Source of the DNA: Parasitella parasitica
Lineage: Eukaryota; Mucoromycota; Mucoromycetes; Mucorales; Mucoraceae
Reading direction: 5' to 3'
Assembly: GCA_025201805.1 (NCBI GenBank)
Contig: MU619322.1
Span: 17,543-67,510 of the forward strand
DNA length: 49,968 bases
Within the stretch, counting starts at the first letter, position 1. Each line of letters starts with the position of its first letter. The notes under the pieces are model-generated. The model searched no databases and had not been told where the DNA came from. It was given only the letters and a program-made list of their open reading frames with translations. Positions 11,017 to 23,700 of this stretch are shown here, in pieces. Made by a program: the position numbers and the translations under genes.

Positions 11017-12906
11017 ATGGTAATCTACAAAGCTACCGTACCATCGGTTCCCGTTCCCAACATCGATCTCTACTCATTCATGTTCAACTCCAATGAGTTC
11101 AATCAAACCAAAGATTTAAACAGACCTGTTACTATCGATGGAGAAACCGGCAGATCACTTACCTGGAATCAAATCCGTGAAAGAGCAAGCTGCATGGCTA
11201 CCGGATGGACTGAGAATGTTGGGTTAAAGAAGGGAGAAACCGTCGCTGTCTTTGCTCCTAACCAATATGACCATGTCATCCTCTATCTCTCACTTCTTGG
11301 TGCCAAATGCACCATTTCTCCTGGTAATCCTGCTTATACTGAAGGTAAGATTACAGCACAGAATACAAAACACTTGGTTCGCTAATCAACGTCCACTATT
11401 TAAGCCGAATTCGAGCACCAAATCACTAACTGTCAAGCCAGCGCCCTCGTTACTGTTCCTGCATTGTTGCCAGTCTTGCTAAAAATCACAGATAAAATCG
11501 GCCTTCCCCGTAGCCGCATCTTTTTGTTTGGCGATAAACAAGTCGAAGGATGTCGTCCTTACTCTTCCTTGAGCGGTAATAAGCCTACCATTACCCCTCT
11601 CCAGGGCCTGGATGGTGCTAATGATACAGCATTTATTTGCTATTCTAGTGGGACCACAGGCCTCGCAAAGGGTGTCATGTTGACGCACAAGAATTTTATT
11701 GCACAAGTGGTCCAAACAATCAATGCTGAACCGGAGGAAGACTATCTTAACGATGATGTTATCCTTGGGTTCCTTCCGTTCTATCATATTTATGGCTTGA
11801 CAAGTCTTGTGTTGAATGCCTTCTACAAGGTTGTTCCTGTGGTGATTATGGCAAGATTTGATTTGGAGTTATTGTGCCAGTTGGTTGAAAAGTACAAGGT
11901 TACGCTCGCAAGTATTGTCCCTCCCGTTGGTAAGGATTTGTTGGTATATAATCCAGAAATTGGGATATACTAACCTGTCTTCTCTCTACAGCTGTTCTCC
12001 TTGCCAAGGCTCCTGTCGTTGCCAAGTATGACTTGACAACTATTCGTCTTTTGGGCTGTGGTGCTGCTCCTTTGAGCAGAGAACACATCGAGGCTCTTGC
12101 CAAGCGTATTCCTGCTCAATTAAAACAGGGGTAAGTCATGCATTCATGTTTGTAAGGTCAGGAACGTTCTAACAATGAATTATAGTTACGGTATGACAGA
12201 AACCACCTCTGGTGTAATTTCTCAGAGTCTTGAAGGTGGCGTTCCAGGTAAGGAAATTGCCCTGAGAAAAGGCCTTGGGCTTTAGGTAATGACAATTCTC
12301 ACGCATATATTGCTAGGCTCCATTGGTATTTTGAGTGCAAACATGGAGTGTAAGATTGTGAACGAGCACGGCCAAGAATTGGGTGATGATCAAGAGGGTG
12401 AATTCTTGTTCCGTGGCCCTAGTATTATGAAGGGTTACTACAACAACCCCAAGGCCAATGCTGAAACCTTTACTGAAGATGGCTGGATGCGCACAGGTGA
12501 TGTTGGTAAATACGACTCCAAGACTGGCGAGTTCTTCATTTTGGACCGTATTAAGGAACTCATCAAGTATAAGGGCTACCAAGTTGCCCCTGCCGAATTG
12601 GAAGCCATTCTCATGGGCCTTGATGTCATTGCTGATTGTTGTGTTGTTGGTTTATATGATGATTCTCAAGCTACTGAAATTCCTCGTGCATATATTGTTT
12701 TGCAACCCAACGTTGAAAAGAGTGATAAAACCGCTAAAGTTATTGCTGATTATGTGGCATCCAACGTTACTAACTACAAGAAGCTTCGTGGTGGCGTCAA
12801 GTTCGTCGACGTTATTCCCAAGAGTCCTAGTGGAAAAATTCTTAGACGTCAAGTTAAGGATTGGGTGAAGAATGAGCAAAAGGAAATAGCTAAAGCTCGT
12901 TTGTAA
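11017..12906 (+). CDS. 4-coumarate-CoA-ligase-like acyl-CoA synthetase, peroxisomal
   Basis: Five exons (11017-11344, 11405-11929, 11992-12130, 12186-12247, 12317-12906) encode 547 residues. This ANL-superfamily enzyme activates a carboxylic acid with ATP to an acyl-adenylate and then a CoA thioester. Seen: the P-loop-like SSGTTGLAKGVMLTHKN (SSGTTG at 190-195), YGMTET (332-337), GWMRTGD, and PKSPSGKILRR with the catalytic Lys at 525. The protein ends in ARL, a permitted PTS1 peroxisome signal, as in many fungal 4CL-like enzymes used for aromatic or fatty acid degradation. Fungi lack the plant lignin pathway, so coumarate itself may not be the substrate. All introns are 55-69 bp. AATAAA follows the stop at about 12926. 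Confidence 0.93.
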
Positions 12907-13797
12907 TATATTCTCTATCATTATAAATAAATTGTAATATTAGCATTCTAAACAGAACCTTTAAGCATTAGGATGTACGTGTGTGTGTGTTTTTGAGTAC
13001 TTGTAACACCAATCATTTCAATTCACTTGATGGTCTCTGTAAATTAGGTAATACTTCTAGATTTTTACGACAAAGATAACCCGTAACTAGCCGTTTTATT
13101 ATTTAAACATCCAACAATAACTCATAAAACGACACGATAAAAGGCTTATTTCATCTAAGTTTTACTATTATTGTTAAATTCTGATGGGTCTTTGCTTAAA
13201 GACAAATAAAAAAAAAAACCCAGAAACAGCAACACTGATCGTAACGTGAGGCATAGCACTAAGGAAGTCAAGAAGGAAAATCTAACGCACAAAATAAATA
13301 TAGCAATTAACAGTGCTTTTTATCAATGGTTTACTTTCCACTTTAATTATTCCACATACTCCTCATAAATTTATCTTACAGCAGTACATCAAATAAGCGA
13401 GTAAGTGTTAATGATTATACTCGAATTTGTCTTGTATATACAAGTGCATTGTAAATTCAGCAAGTTTCTTTATTTTACCTAGACATTTGAACAGGTCGTC
13501 AGCAAGACCACGCCAACTATTGCATAAGTCACCAAGAGTTGCAGGTCTCTATCCCAATCCTGGAGGGGCTGGCTTAAATCTCTACGAACCAAGAACCAAG
13601 ATGGCTGGATCCTCTTGGAATTTTATTAGGCTTAACGATATGATGAGGAAGTGAAGAAGTGTACCACATCAATGCTGCAGGGACTAGCAATGTTCTTTCA
13701 TTTTCCGAACTGGAGGAGTAGATGCCAGGCAAGTTGCAATTACCCTTGCCTCTTTTTTTATTTTCACATACTTTATCCTGTCAAAAAGCCCAAAGCA
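12907..13797. other. Intergenic region; possible small unassigned frame
   Basis: Mostly AT-rich flank with a short GT repeat near 12977. A frame ending at 13654 codes for a basic peptide with LYPNPGGAGLNLYEP and AGSSWNFIRLNDMMRK. Its composition looks protein-like from about 13500 to 13654, unlike the surroundings, but it has no convincing ATG at its head (an ATG at 13602 would leave 17 residues) and I recognise no family. It could be the last exon of a small gene or an upstream exon of the MIX23 transcript. Confidence 0.4.
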
Positions 13798-14398
13798 ATG
13801 TCAGCCCCTAAAAGAGAACTTACGCCTTCCATTTGTTTCAACTTTTCGTTCTTTAAAGGTAAAGTAGCAATCATCTTTTAGCGATTGTTCAATGACATTT
13901 AACAAATGCAGATTTCATGAAGGAATTCCGTAAAGTAGACGATAACATTATCAACAGACTCAACTCCACCTCGACACAATCTGAAGGCGTGTGTGGAGAA
14001 TTCTTCAAACAGATGTCTGAAGCTTATGCACAACGTGATCAAGCTATTGATTACTGCCTCAAGGTATGACATGTACTAGGGAGTTTTACGTGCGTGTGTC
14101 TGTGTCTAACAAAGCCCTATTAAAACAGTTGATGGATGAGGAACTCGATAAAAAGAATAAGAAATTGCAGGAGGATCCTGATGATTTCGATGTCAAAAAT
14201 AGTATTTTCACCCAAGAATCGATGGTAAGTGTCGCAAGTGAATTAAAATTGCTGATTTGTGATGGTTTATACCTTTATCCTTAGCGCCAATCCGTCTCCA
14301 ACGAAAGATATGTGGAAGAAATCATTAGAGAACGTACCTTGCAGGTATTCAAGAACAAATGTAGAGCTTTCGATGTTTCTTCATTGGAAAAGCAATAA
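13798..14398 (+). CDS. MIX23: MIX23 / CCDC58-like mitochondrial intermembrane-space protein
   Basis: Four exons (13798-13858, 13912-14063, 14129-14224, 14285-14398) join to 140 residues. The pattern FRKVDDNIINRLN, then a cysteine pair in CGEFF...AIDYC with about 20 residues between, a charged middle, and a closing segment ERTLQVFKNKCRAF matches my memory of the CCDC58/MIX23 family, small proteins imported into the intermembrane space by the Mia40 disulfide relay and linked to protein import. Size and exon phases support the model. The assignment rests on recalled family shape, not on a search. It converges with the ATP synthase alpha gene, 143 bp between stops. Confidence 0.75.
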
Positions 14399-14541
14399 TA
14401 AAAACAAATGTATAATATTATATATAAACAGCAGATATTTAATTGATTTTTAGAAATGTTTTCTCTTTTTTTGATAATAAAGGTTAAATTAGAGCTTGGG
14501 GAAAGGAGAACAAAAGAGTGCTTTGCTAGCAGTTAGAAGCT

Positions 14542-16374
14542 TTAATAGAAACCCTTGGCATGGTTATCACAGACTTCACGGAGCTTGGTCTCGAGATCCT
14601 TGGAGATGACACCTTTAGAACGGATTTCTTCAAGGACATCGCTGTGTTGGGTGGCAACGTGGCTAATGAAATCCTTCTCCCAGTCGACAACCTTGTTGAC
14701 AGGGATCTTGTCAAGGTAACCGTTGACACCAGCAAAGATGATAGGAACTTGAGCTTGGATAGACAAAGGAGAATATTGAGGTTGCTTCAACAATTCAGTG
14801 AGACGGGCACCACGGTTCAACAAGAATTGGGTGGAGGCATCCAAATCAGAACCGAATTGAGCAAAGGCGGCAACTTCACGATATTGGGCCAAGAAAAGCT
14901 TCATGGAACCGGCAACTTGCTTCATGGCCTTGGTTTGGGCAGCGGAACCAACACGAGAGACGGAGAGACCAACGTTAATGGCAGGACGGATACCCTTGAA
15001 GAAAAGTTCGGCTTCCAAGAAAATTTGACCATCAGTGATGGAGATAACGTTGGTAGGAATATAAGCAGAGACATCACCACCTTGGGTTTCAATGATGGGA
15101 AGAGCGGTCATGGAACCATAACCAAAGTTCTTGTTCATCTTGGCAGCACGCTCCAAAAGACGAGAGTGGAGGTAGAAGACATCACCAGGATAAGCTTCAC
15201 GGCCAGGAGGACGACGAAGCAAAAGAGACATTTGACGGTAAGCAACAGCTTGCTTGGACAAATCGTCATAGATGATTAAAGAATGACGACCGTTATCACG
15301 GAACCATTCGCCAAAAGCAGCACCAGAGAAAGGTGCAAGATATTGAAGAGGAGCAGCCTCAGAGGCAGTGGCAGCAACGACAATAGTATACTTCATGGCA
15401 TCTAATCGAGACGATGTTAGTTCTGACGTCAATAACAATAAATCAAACAAAATCCTCACCATTCTCTTCGAGAGTTCTGACAAGTTGGGCAACAGTAGAG
15501 CGCTTTTGGCCGACAGCAACGTAGATACAGTACAACTTCTTGGCCTCATCGGATCCGTTGTTCCAGTTCTTTTGGTTCAAGATGGTATCGAGAGCTACGG
15601 CGGTCTTACCAGTTTGACGATCACCGATAATCAACTCACGCTGACCACGGCCGATAGGGACCATCGAATCAACAGACTTGATACCGGTTTGCATAGGCTC
15701 GTTGACAGAGTGACGAGGCAAAATACCAGGAGCCTTGACTTGGACACGAGAACGGCCAACAGTGTCAAGAGGGCCCTTGCCATCGATAGGGTTACCAAGA
15801 GCATCGACAACACGACCAAGAATGCCAGGACCAATGGGGACATCAACAATGGCACCAGTACGCTTGACAGTATCGCCTTCCTTGATCAAGCGATCATTAC
15901 CGAAAACGACAATACCGACGTTGTCAGCTTCCAAGTTAAGGGCCATACCCTAATTCACGATGGAATCGTCAATCTTTAATTGCCTCTTACGGGTTTCTCT
16001 CTCTTAAAACAAACCAATTACCTTGAGACCACTGGAAAATTCAACCATCTCTTCAGCTTGACAGTTCTTCAAACCGTAAACACGTGCAATACCATCACCA
16101 ATAGACAAGACACGGCCAGTCTCTTGGAGGTCAACCTCAGAGTTGGCGCCGAGGATGCGTTGCTCGAGAATAGAGGAGACTTCAGAGGTTGAGGGCTTGG
16201 CAGAAGCATAGGTTCTCAAAGCTACAGAAGCAGCACCGAGGTTAAGGCGCTGTAAAAAGTACATGAGATATGTTAGTGGCGATTTCTGACATTAATCAAA
16301 GGCCTTACAGCAGGGGTGGATCTGGCAAAAGCAGCTAAAGTAGGACGTGCAAGACGAGTAGCGTTTCTCAACAT
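14542..16374 (-). CDS. ATP1: Mitochondrial F1 ATP synthase subunit alpha
   Basis: Four exons on the minus strand (16374-16309, 16249-16022, 15949-15460, 15401-14542) encode 547 residues, the expected size of the precursor. It begins with a basic, hydroxylated mitochondrial presequence ([20 protein letters not shown]). The nucleotide-binding P-loop GDRQTGKT is at 207-214, the [12 protein letters not shown] segment follows, and the alpha/beta signature [10 protein letters not shown] is at 401-410. In the matrix F1 head it forms the non-catalytic nucleotide sites alternating with beta. Codon use is strongly biased, as expected for an abundant protein, which also leaves long open antisense frames that I disregard. 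Confidence 0.98.
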
Positions 16375-17734
16375 TTTGTTTCCTGTTAATGATAAACTAG
16401 GGGAGAGGGGTTGAAAATATAAAGAAGAAAATAAATCAAAACAAAACTGAAAACTGGGGGAAGGGTGCGTATTATGAATTGAGTAAAGTGATGGGGGGCG
16501 TGGCCAATTGAGGCTGCCCTCCTTTAACTCAACACACTTGATGTGACTGAGGAAGATTACCATCAGCCCATCAAATGTCATCTTGATTTGGTTCTTCCAC
16601 AGTAGGAACACACATAGAACGACTTTAATTCAAAACAGATTCACCGGATACTTGCTCTATTGACAGTTAGAAGGGTATTTGTATTCTGATAGCTGTTCTT
16701 TTCACCTTGATCAAACGGTGGCGTATAGATCGACATTCCTTGCGAAAAAAATTCCTCTCATTTCGAAAGTCAAATTAAAGAGCATCAATGCTCGGTCCAA
16801 GAGTTGACGTTCAAGTTGAGCGATTCGGATCAATTACAAGAGTCAACCTTCATTGTACATTTGGAGAGGCATCTACTGTATACTATATCGTGTAGTCGTT
16901 TTCGGATAAAATTAGTCAATATAAAATTGTACTATTTTTGCTGTTCAGCACTAATCCGAATGCAAAATAAACGCTGAACTATTATCACAGTGTCAAAGTT
17001 ATAAAATAGCATAATAGTATCATGAAAATTGAGAAAGCCAAACTCTAGGCCTGAATGTTATGTAGTATTTGGATGCATGTAAATTAATGTTATGTTACTC
17101 ATGACCCTCTCCATGAAGATGAGTTGCATTTAGCGTGGATTGTAAGTGGTGCAAACACTGCGCAACATTTATTAGAATAAAATTGCTTGGCAATCAACTC
17201 ATTTTATACAGTGGATTTTATTTGATTATTCAACTAGATTGACGCTGCTTTTTAGACCATTATACATCCACCTTCCTTTTGCTTTCTATGTGTAACTTGA
17301 TGTTTTGCATTTGGCAGGATGATTTGATCGTCGTCCCAGTGGAGTTCATTACCAAACGTAATACAAACACAAGGTAATTGAATGAAAAGATATGTTGGAA
17401 GGATCCGTTCATTTCCGCAATAACAATTATTCAAAACGGCCATTTCTTGTAGCGTGCGAGAGAATATTACTCGATTCCTTGAAGTACTCGATACGCTTTT
17501 ATTTACTTGATGCCATCAAATATACATAAATTTGTTGGTTCGCACAATTATTAATGCAATGAATTATTTATTTGAACCCTCTGTTAAAAGCGTCCTTTGC
17601 ATTATGTAACTTGATTAGGAAACAGGAATTGTTTATCAACCTGGATATTTTTGCTCTCCTCCTTAGGGTTCCTTTTCTTCTTGTTCTTTTTTTCCTCCTC
17701 AATCAATTTTAACAGCAAGCAATCACAAAATAAG
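16375..17734. other. Long divergent intergenic region between ATP1 and PC-esterase genes
   Basis: Over 1.3 kb, with ATP1 promoter at its left end and the esterase leader at its right end (CT-rich stretch near 17655-17700). The frame at 17252-17443 (-) is short and unrecognised. No RNA gene seen. Confidence 0.5.
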
Positions 17735-19161
17735 ATGATGTCTCTTTCGTCATCTAACATAGTGAGAAAAGATACTTCTTCCAGTATCAAATATGTCTAC
17801 ACTACAGCGATTTTGATCTGCATTATTCTCTGGATCACAGTTTACAAAGCCTCCCCTGTGAACCCACCAATCAAAAATATAGTTATTCCTGAAATACAGC
17901 AGCAAGATTCCAGTGCGGATATGTCTCTCAACGACACTAAAGAAATATGCACATCAGCGACATTCAATCATGGAAAATGGGTACACGACCCATTTCAAAT
18001 AAAAGAACCTTTCACAGAAGTCGATATTGCTAGAATTGCAGGCTATCACTGTTTCAAAAAGTTTGCCCACCGATGTTTTCGACGGGGTGGTGATGAATTA
18101 TTACGAGCCAAAAAAATGTAAGAATGGATCGTAGTAATTACTCTAATAACTAGGATATTGACAGCGCTTTCCTTCCATGTGAATATAGAATGGATTATAG
18201 ATGGCAACCGAATAATTGCAAATTACTAGAAATGGACACAAAGAAATTAGCAGATCATTTTGTAGATCATCCTATTCTATTTGTGGGGGATTCTATTACG
18301 CAACTACAATTCGAGAGTTTAGGATGCCTGTTGGGAGAACATCTTCCTAATCGACATCCAGCAAATTCAAATTTAAACGGTGGAAATTCAAAGATTCATG
18401 TAGATGCGAAGGCACCAGAACACAAGGATACAGCAGCAATGGCTTATATTCGATCTGATTATCTGCTTCGATTAGACGACTATAAAATGATTAGCCCTTT
18501 TGAATCGGTTGGGACTCAACTAGGTCGTGGTGAGAACCATCCTTGGTAATAAATGTACATGTCATTTAAACATGCTCTTTCATTAACGTTTGGGTTCATT
18601 TTTTAGGGTCCATGCTTTGTCACAATTTAACTATATAATTATCAACACAGTATGTAATCTTCACAAGAGTTATGTACTTTTTTATCTCAATCTTACACAT
18701 AATTTTCTGTTACATAGGGGCCCCACTGGCATCCTGATCTTTTTTGGGGCTCCAACCAAAGCGAGCAAGAATTACTGGATGCATTTAGAAAAGCCATGGA
18801 ATCTGTATTGTTTTATTTAGATCAGCATGTCAAGCCACACCAAAAAGTATGGGTCCGAACTACACCCTATGGACATGCTAGATGTTCACAATACAAAGAA
18901 CCTCAGGAAAACCCCTTGGCGCCTACTGGAAACACAGGCGAATATGAATGGCATCTATTCCAAGAGTTTGATGCTGTCTGGAAAGATCTACTAAGAAAAC
19001 AAGATGATCGATTTGCTTTGTTTGATATTTTTGGCATGTCAAATATGAGAGGCGACGCTCATTCGAAACCTGATAGAGATTGCTTACATACCTGTATACC
19101 TGGACCTATTGATGAGTGGAATAGATTACTATATAATGAAATAATGAGGCAAATAAAGTAA
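17735..19161 (+). CDS. PC-esterase / TBL-like SGNH acyl-esterase, type II membrane protein
   Basis: Four exons (17735-18117, 18189-18545, 18607-18649, 18718-19161) encode 408 residues. One N-terminal hydrophobic helix at about 19-37 suggests a signal anchor in ER/Golgi. The luminal part carries a PMR5N-like DYRWQPNNC, the GDS box FVGDSITQ (nucleophile Ser about 163), INTGPHWHPD, and the C-terminal DCLHTCIPG (Asp 382 and His 385 as likely dyad; plants usually have W where T is here). In plants and Cas1-type proteins this family moves or removes O-acetyl groups on polysaccharides, so a glycan O-acetylation role is inferred. Exon 3 is only 43 nt but carries conserved residues and keeps phase on both sides. 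Confidence 0.85.
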
Positions 19162-19201
19162 TAAGCCAAGAAAAAAGAATAGTAAAGAGCTGAAGAGAGG
19201 G

Positions 19202-19271
19202 GCTACAGTTTATTGATGCTTTGAATACTAATCGAAGTGAAAACGCAAACTAAACGAAAATAAACTGTAGC
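19202..19271. repeat. Perfect 13-bp inverted repeat in 3' flank of esterase gene
   Basis: GCTACAGTTTATT (19202-19214) and AATAAACTGTAGC (19259-19271) are exact reverse complements separated by 44 bases. The right arm contains AATAAA, a candidate polyadenylation signal for the esterase gene 98 bp upstream, so the signal would be sequestered in a stem if the RNA folds. Confidence 0.7.
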
Positions 19272-20705
19272 TGCGTTTTTTTTATGTTATACTTCATATT
19301 TACTTGCCATGTGCTGGCCTGCACCGATTTGTGCAGCTTTCCGAACTTTCATCACCAATTTATAGGTTTTCTGACATAATAATAAAAACCAAATAGCGTC
19401 GTAATCCTTGCGTTCCAACCAAAATTCATAAATAGAGATTGCAGTATAAATAGCTTGTTGAGAAACCAGGAGACCAAATAGTTTTTGGTTATTTCTTATC
19501 TAAAAACCAATGTTCGATGATTTAATATCATTACTGAGTTGCTCATTCTATATTTTCCCTGGACATCAATAACATCAGCTTTTTCTCACATTTCTCTGTT
19601 TCGCTATATAATTTTGATACATTATTTGCCTAATACCAGCACAATCCGTGTTATCTTCTGAGCATAATTTGGGTTCCACTCGGCAATGTCTCTGTGCAAA
19701 AACAGTTTCACGATTTTGGGTGTCGAAGAGTGAAATGCAAAATTACTTGCTTTATTTCCTTTTTTGAAGTTCCCAAGACATGGTATATCTTTTGATGAAG
19801 CGAGTAATGTAAATTATTATACTTTTGAAGCGGAAGTTATAGACTGCAAATCATTATTACTAATAATTTTACTGACTGATAAGAATTTGACTCTTTATAC
19901 ATAATTAATCTTTTTTGAATCAATCTTTGAATACGATCAGATCATGTTTGGCGTTTATTGTCAAAGAATATTAAACACAGTGGAAGTCAGAGCAAGATCT
20001 ACTAATATTTAAGCAGCTAACCATTATGAGTGTGAATCATTCATCGATAGGTTTAGCTTCGTAATCTAGAATAAGTAGAACTCATATCGAAGGTTTCTTA
20101 TACAGGACATTAGGATTACTGTTGACATTTAACTTTAAATGCAATCCAGAATGTAGACAAAAAATGGTAACCGTTGAATTCCATGGATACAACAAATAGC
20201 TGCTATTAATTATATTATGCTGTTGTTCCTGCGAGATGCAGAAGGACATTTGATAGGAACTTATAGCAAGAACTGTAATATGAATCCATCAAATCTTGCC
20301 AATATGATTTACCGTAAATTCAATTTTATATAAACCTGGTTTTCACTGCTTTAAAAAAGTAGTATATGCATTGTTCAATGTTATTTCTCTTTTGTTCGTT
20401 ATCGTTGGTGTTGATCAGTAACAATCTAGTCTTGGCGCATTTATTTTCATTAGTCGATTTTAGCTGCTCATAATGAAAAGAAATCAACTACGTCAAACAA
20501 TATGCCTGGTATAATTTAAATTGGAAGTTACTCAAAAATACATTAGAAAGATTGATATTCATGTAAAATGTAAAGGGTCATTTTCAAACAAATAAACAAG
20601 ATTGAGTAAAGATGTGGCCATGCTGTGCAACATGGCAACAGTAGTAACACTATTTGAGACATGTGGAGATGGTCACATCAATTGCAGAATATTTCAGGAA
20701 TATGG

Positions 20706-20712
20706 TATAAAA
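20706..20712 (+). promoter_or_regulatory. TATA box of FUSC-like transporter gene
   Basis: TATAAAA 58 bp before the chosen ATG, followed by a pyrimidine-rich leader. It argues for translation starting at 20764 and not further upstream. Confidence 0.55.
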
Positions 20713-20763
20713 GTTTCTTTTTCGCTGTATTATTACAACTTCTTTTTCTTTGTTTCTTTAGTG

Positions 20764-23700
20764 ATGGATGGCATAGAACTCTCCAATCAAACAACCAAGA
20801 GGTCATATACCACAACTGTGCAGTTGGAGGAAATATCTCGAAGTGACACAGTGGATCATCTTGGTGCTCACGATGTATTAAAACAGGATGAGGACGTTCA
20901 CTTGACAGCTAATAGTCATCTACGATTATCAGGAGATAGCAGTGTCAACATGCCGCCAATTAAGGATAATATTGGGCCAAAAAAGACACTTACTGAAAGA
21001 ATACAAGCAAGCATACCACCAGTTCCTCTCATACGAGCCATTGTCAAAGCATCGTTTGCAGTATTGGTTGCATTAATTATTACTTTCGTGGATAGATCTA
21101 GAAATGCAATAGGGCAAGGCATCATTCTAGTGCCCATTTGTACTATCCTTCATTTCCCTATCCGCCCTTTAGGTACGTTGTCTCAGAGATATCTCATCCC
21201 TATAATTACTGATCTGGCAACGTGTGTATAATGAATTAGGTGTGCAAATCGAGGTATACATCATAAAACTTGGTACATGCAATTAGTCCACTAAAAAAAA
21301 AATCCCTGTATATAGGCAACGATTCAGGGTTTATTTGGTGCATTGGTGGGATCTGCCTGGTGCATGTTGGGTATATATAATTACCGGTAAAACATGCATT
21401 CACTAAAATGATGATATCAAGGTATGTATCTCGGAAACCTCGCTCGTGATTCTCGAATCGCTACTCCTGTCCAGCCGAGCTCGAGCGCCGTTTTAGCCGT
21501 TTTCATGTTTATTGGCGTGTTCGGATTAACCTATGTCCGTATCAAATTTGCGCAAGGTAAATGTCATGCACACTGTGCATACTTGATCCGTAGGCATGCT
21601 GCTAACCGTTGATGATTACACACATAGCAAACTTTGCGTGTATTTTTGCCAGCATGATTGCTGCTGTAAGTTTATGTTTGGCAGTGATTTTATAATATTT
21701 TATAAGCTCATTTTCGTCCCTTGAATGTATCGTGATAGTTTGCTTTAACTCAAGCGTCGGTTACTCCAGGATTCCAACCTGCAATTGTGGTGCGTTACAC
21801 TGTAGATACTCGCTATCGTTGTAAATGATGTACCTAACCCCATATCGCATAGTATACGTTTTTAAAACCCATTGCATTGGCTAGTGGAATTGCATTAGCT
21901 GTTGACGTGCTTATATGGCCCGAAGATAGCATCACCAAATACATGGCAATCCTCAACGTATCGCTCAAGGAATACAATAGCTTTTTCCAAGAGCATTCAA
22001 ATGCATTTTTGTCTGTAACAACTAGCCCTGCTGCTATGACGCTGCCTTCGCTCCATGCACGCTTGCAAAATAGTATTCTGAAATTGATCGATTGCAAACG
22101 TGAGGTGCAGCGGGAGATTCTATTTAACCGACTCGCTCACGATGACATCAACAGCATCACTCGACTTGTCAAGACGATGCGTTTGCCGTTGCACGGCATT
22201 GGTCTCAGCCTTATCACAAAAGCAGAAAGACTGGAGCAAGTAAAGCAACCCTATTTCGCTGCTGCTGTGGAGAATGACCAGAGCGAACACAAGAAGCAAT
22301 TTTTACTGGGTATAGAGGATTTGCGCAAGGTTAGCCAAGAACTGACGGACACCTGTGTCATGACATTGGGTGAATGTAATGAGCGTTTGATGAAGTTTGG
22401 CGGCAGACCTCGATCGCTGATGAGCACTGTCTTTTGGCCATTTCCTCGAATCTTTGTAGAGGATTATTACAGGAGTAAAAAAAGCATTCAGCAAGAAGAA
22501 CAGCAACATGCTCGGATTCAGAGCCTTTCTGATCGCTTAGACGAGGTTATTTCCAAATACGAGATTGAGAGCAAGAAAGCATCGCATATTTTCATCGAGC
22601 CTGGATCTGACAAGTTTGAAGCTCGGTTCAATGGACTATTACAGATCGTGTATTTGTTTCAGTACAACTTGATGGAGCATGCTCTTCAGCTGAGGTCACT
22701 CGTTGCTTGTGTTGAAAGCATTGAGGCTACACGTACTACTAGAAGGCTGTGGTTTCCTCGTCTCAAATTAAGGAAATGGTTTCGATCATTGAGCGTCAAT
22801 GCAAACATCGGCGTTCAAGTGGGAACGGCTACGAGTGGCCCTGAAACTGGTACCTCTGGTGCAGCTGGGCTGGGGAATGAATTGACGCTTTCTCAAACCA
22901 TGACTAGACCTGATAACATTGATGCGGATGACGATATTGAACTTGTGTGCCGCAGAAACCGCCAAGGCAAAGCCTATCCTCGAGATCCAGATGTAAACCC
23001 TCCCGAAACGGCCTTTGAAAGCTTCTTTTACAAACTACATAAAATAGTCGCTTGGTCAAAGAGTGTCGAGGCTGCCTTTGCCTTCAAAACATCAGCAGGC
23101 TTCACATTGTTATCACTACCCGCTTTTATCGCGAGCAGTGCTACATGGTTTTTTGCTTGGAGAGGTCAATGGGCGACAATCACGTTGATGCTTTGGATGT
23201 TTCCTATGGCAGGCATGTTTTTTTTCACGTAAGTGCCCCTTCATGTCACGCTTTCTATCAGACACCATGTTAACGTCCAATATGCCTGTCTATCCCTATT
23301 GGATAGCGTCATCCTGAGAGTAGTAGGAACTGTGCTGGGTGGTGTAGCTGGTATCATTGTTTGGGAGATCACAAGAGGAAACCCTTATGGCCTTTCCGTT
23401 TTGATGTTTTTTGTAATGATGCCGCTTTACTATGTATTCTTTACTAGTCAAATAATGAACATTGTTGCTATTATGACACAAATCACATTGATCCTGGTGG
23501 TCATTATGGAGTATACCTATGTAGTCAGCGGCGTAGCTGTTTATGACTCGGTAGAAATTGTAGCTGGCAAGGTATGGTTTACCCACTCTACTTCTTACAG
23601 CTCTTACTAATGCATGTATAGCGCATGTTGTTGGTTATCATTGGCGTTGCCGCCGCAGCTGTGCTAGCAATCTTTCCTAAGGCTGTAACGGGCAGAGTTG

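Larger units (their letters stand above)
19162..20763. other. Long intergenic region before FUSC-like transporter
   Basis: 1.6 kb of AT-rich DNA without a credible coding frame. Contains the inverted repeat at 19202-19271 (own entry) and, at the right end, the TATA box at 20706. A frame running from 20602 into the next gene has only a non-ATG opening and crosses the TATA box, so I treat it as untranslated. Confidence 0.5.

Noticed and set aside
14560-15979. Long open frames (239 and 203 codons) antisense to ATP1
   Set aside because: They mirror the biased codon use of ATP1 on the other strand, cross its introns and resemble no known protein; they are shadows.
20602-20763. Upstream extension of the FUSC-like reading frame
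   Set aside because: It crosses a TATA box and a pyrimidine-rich leader and has no family-like content; the ATG at 20764 is the better start.
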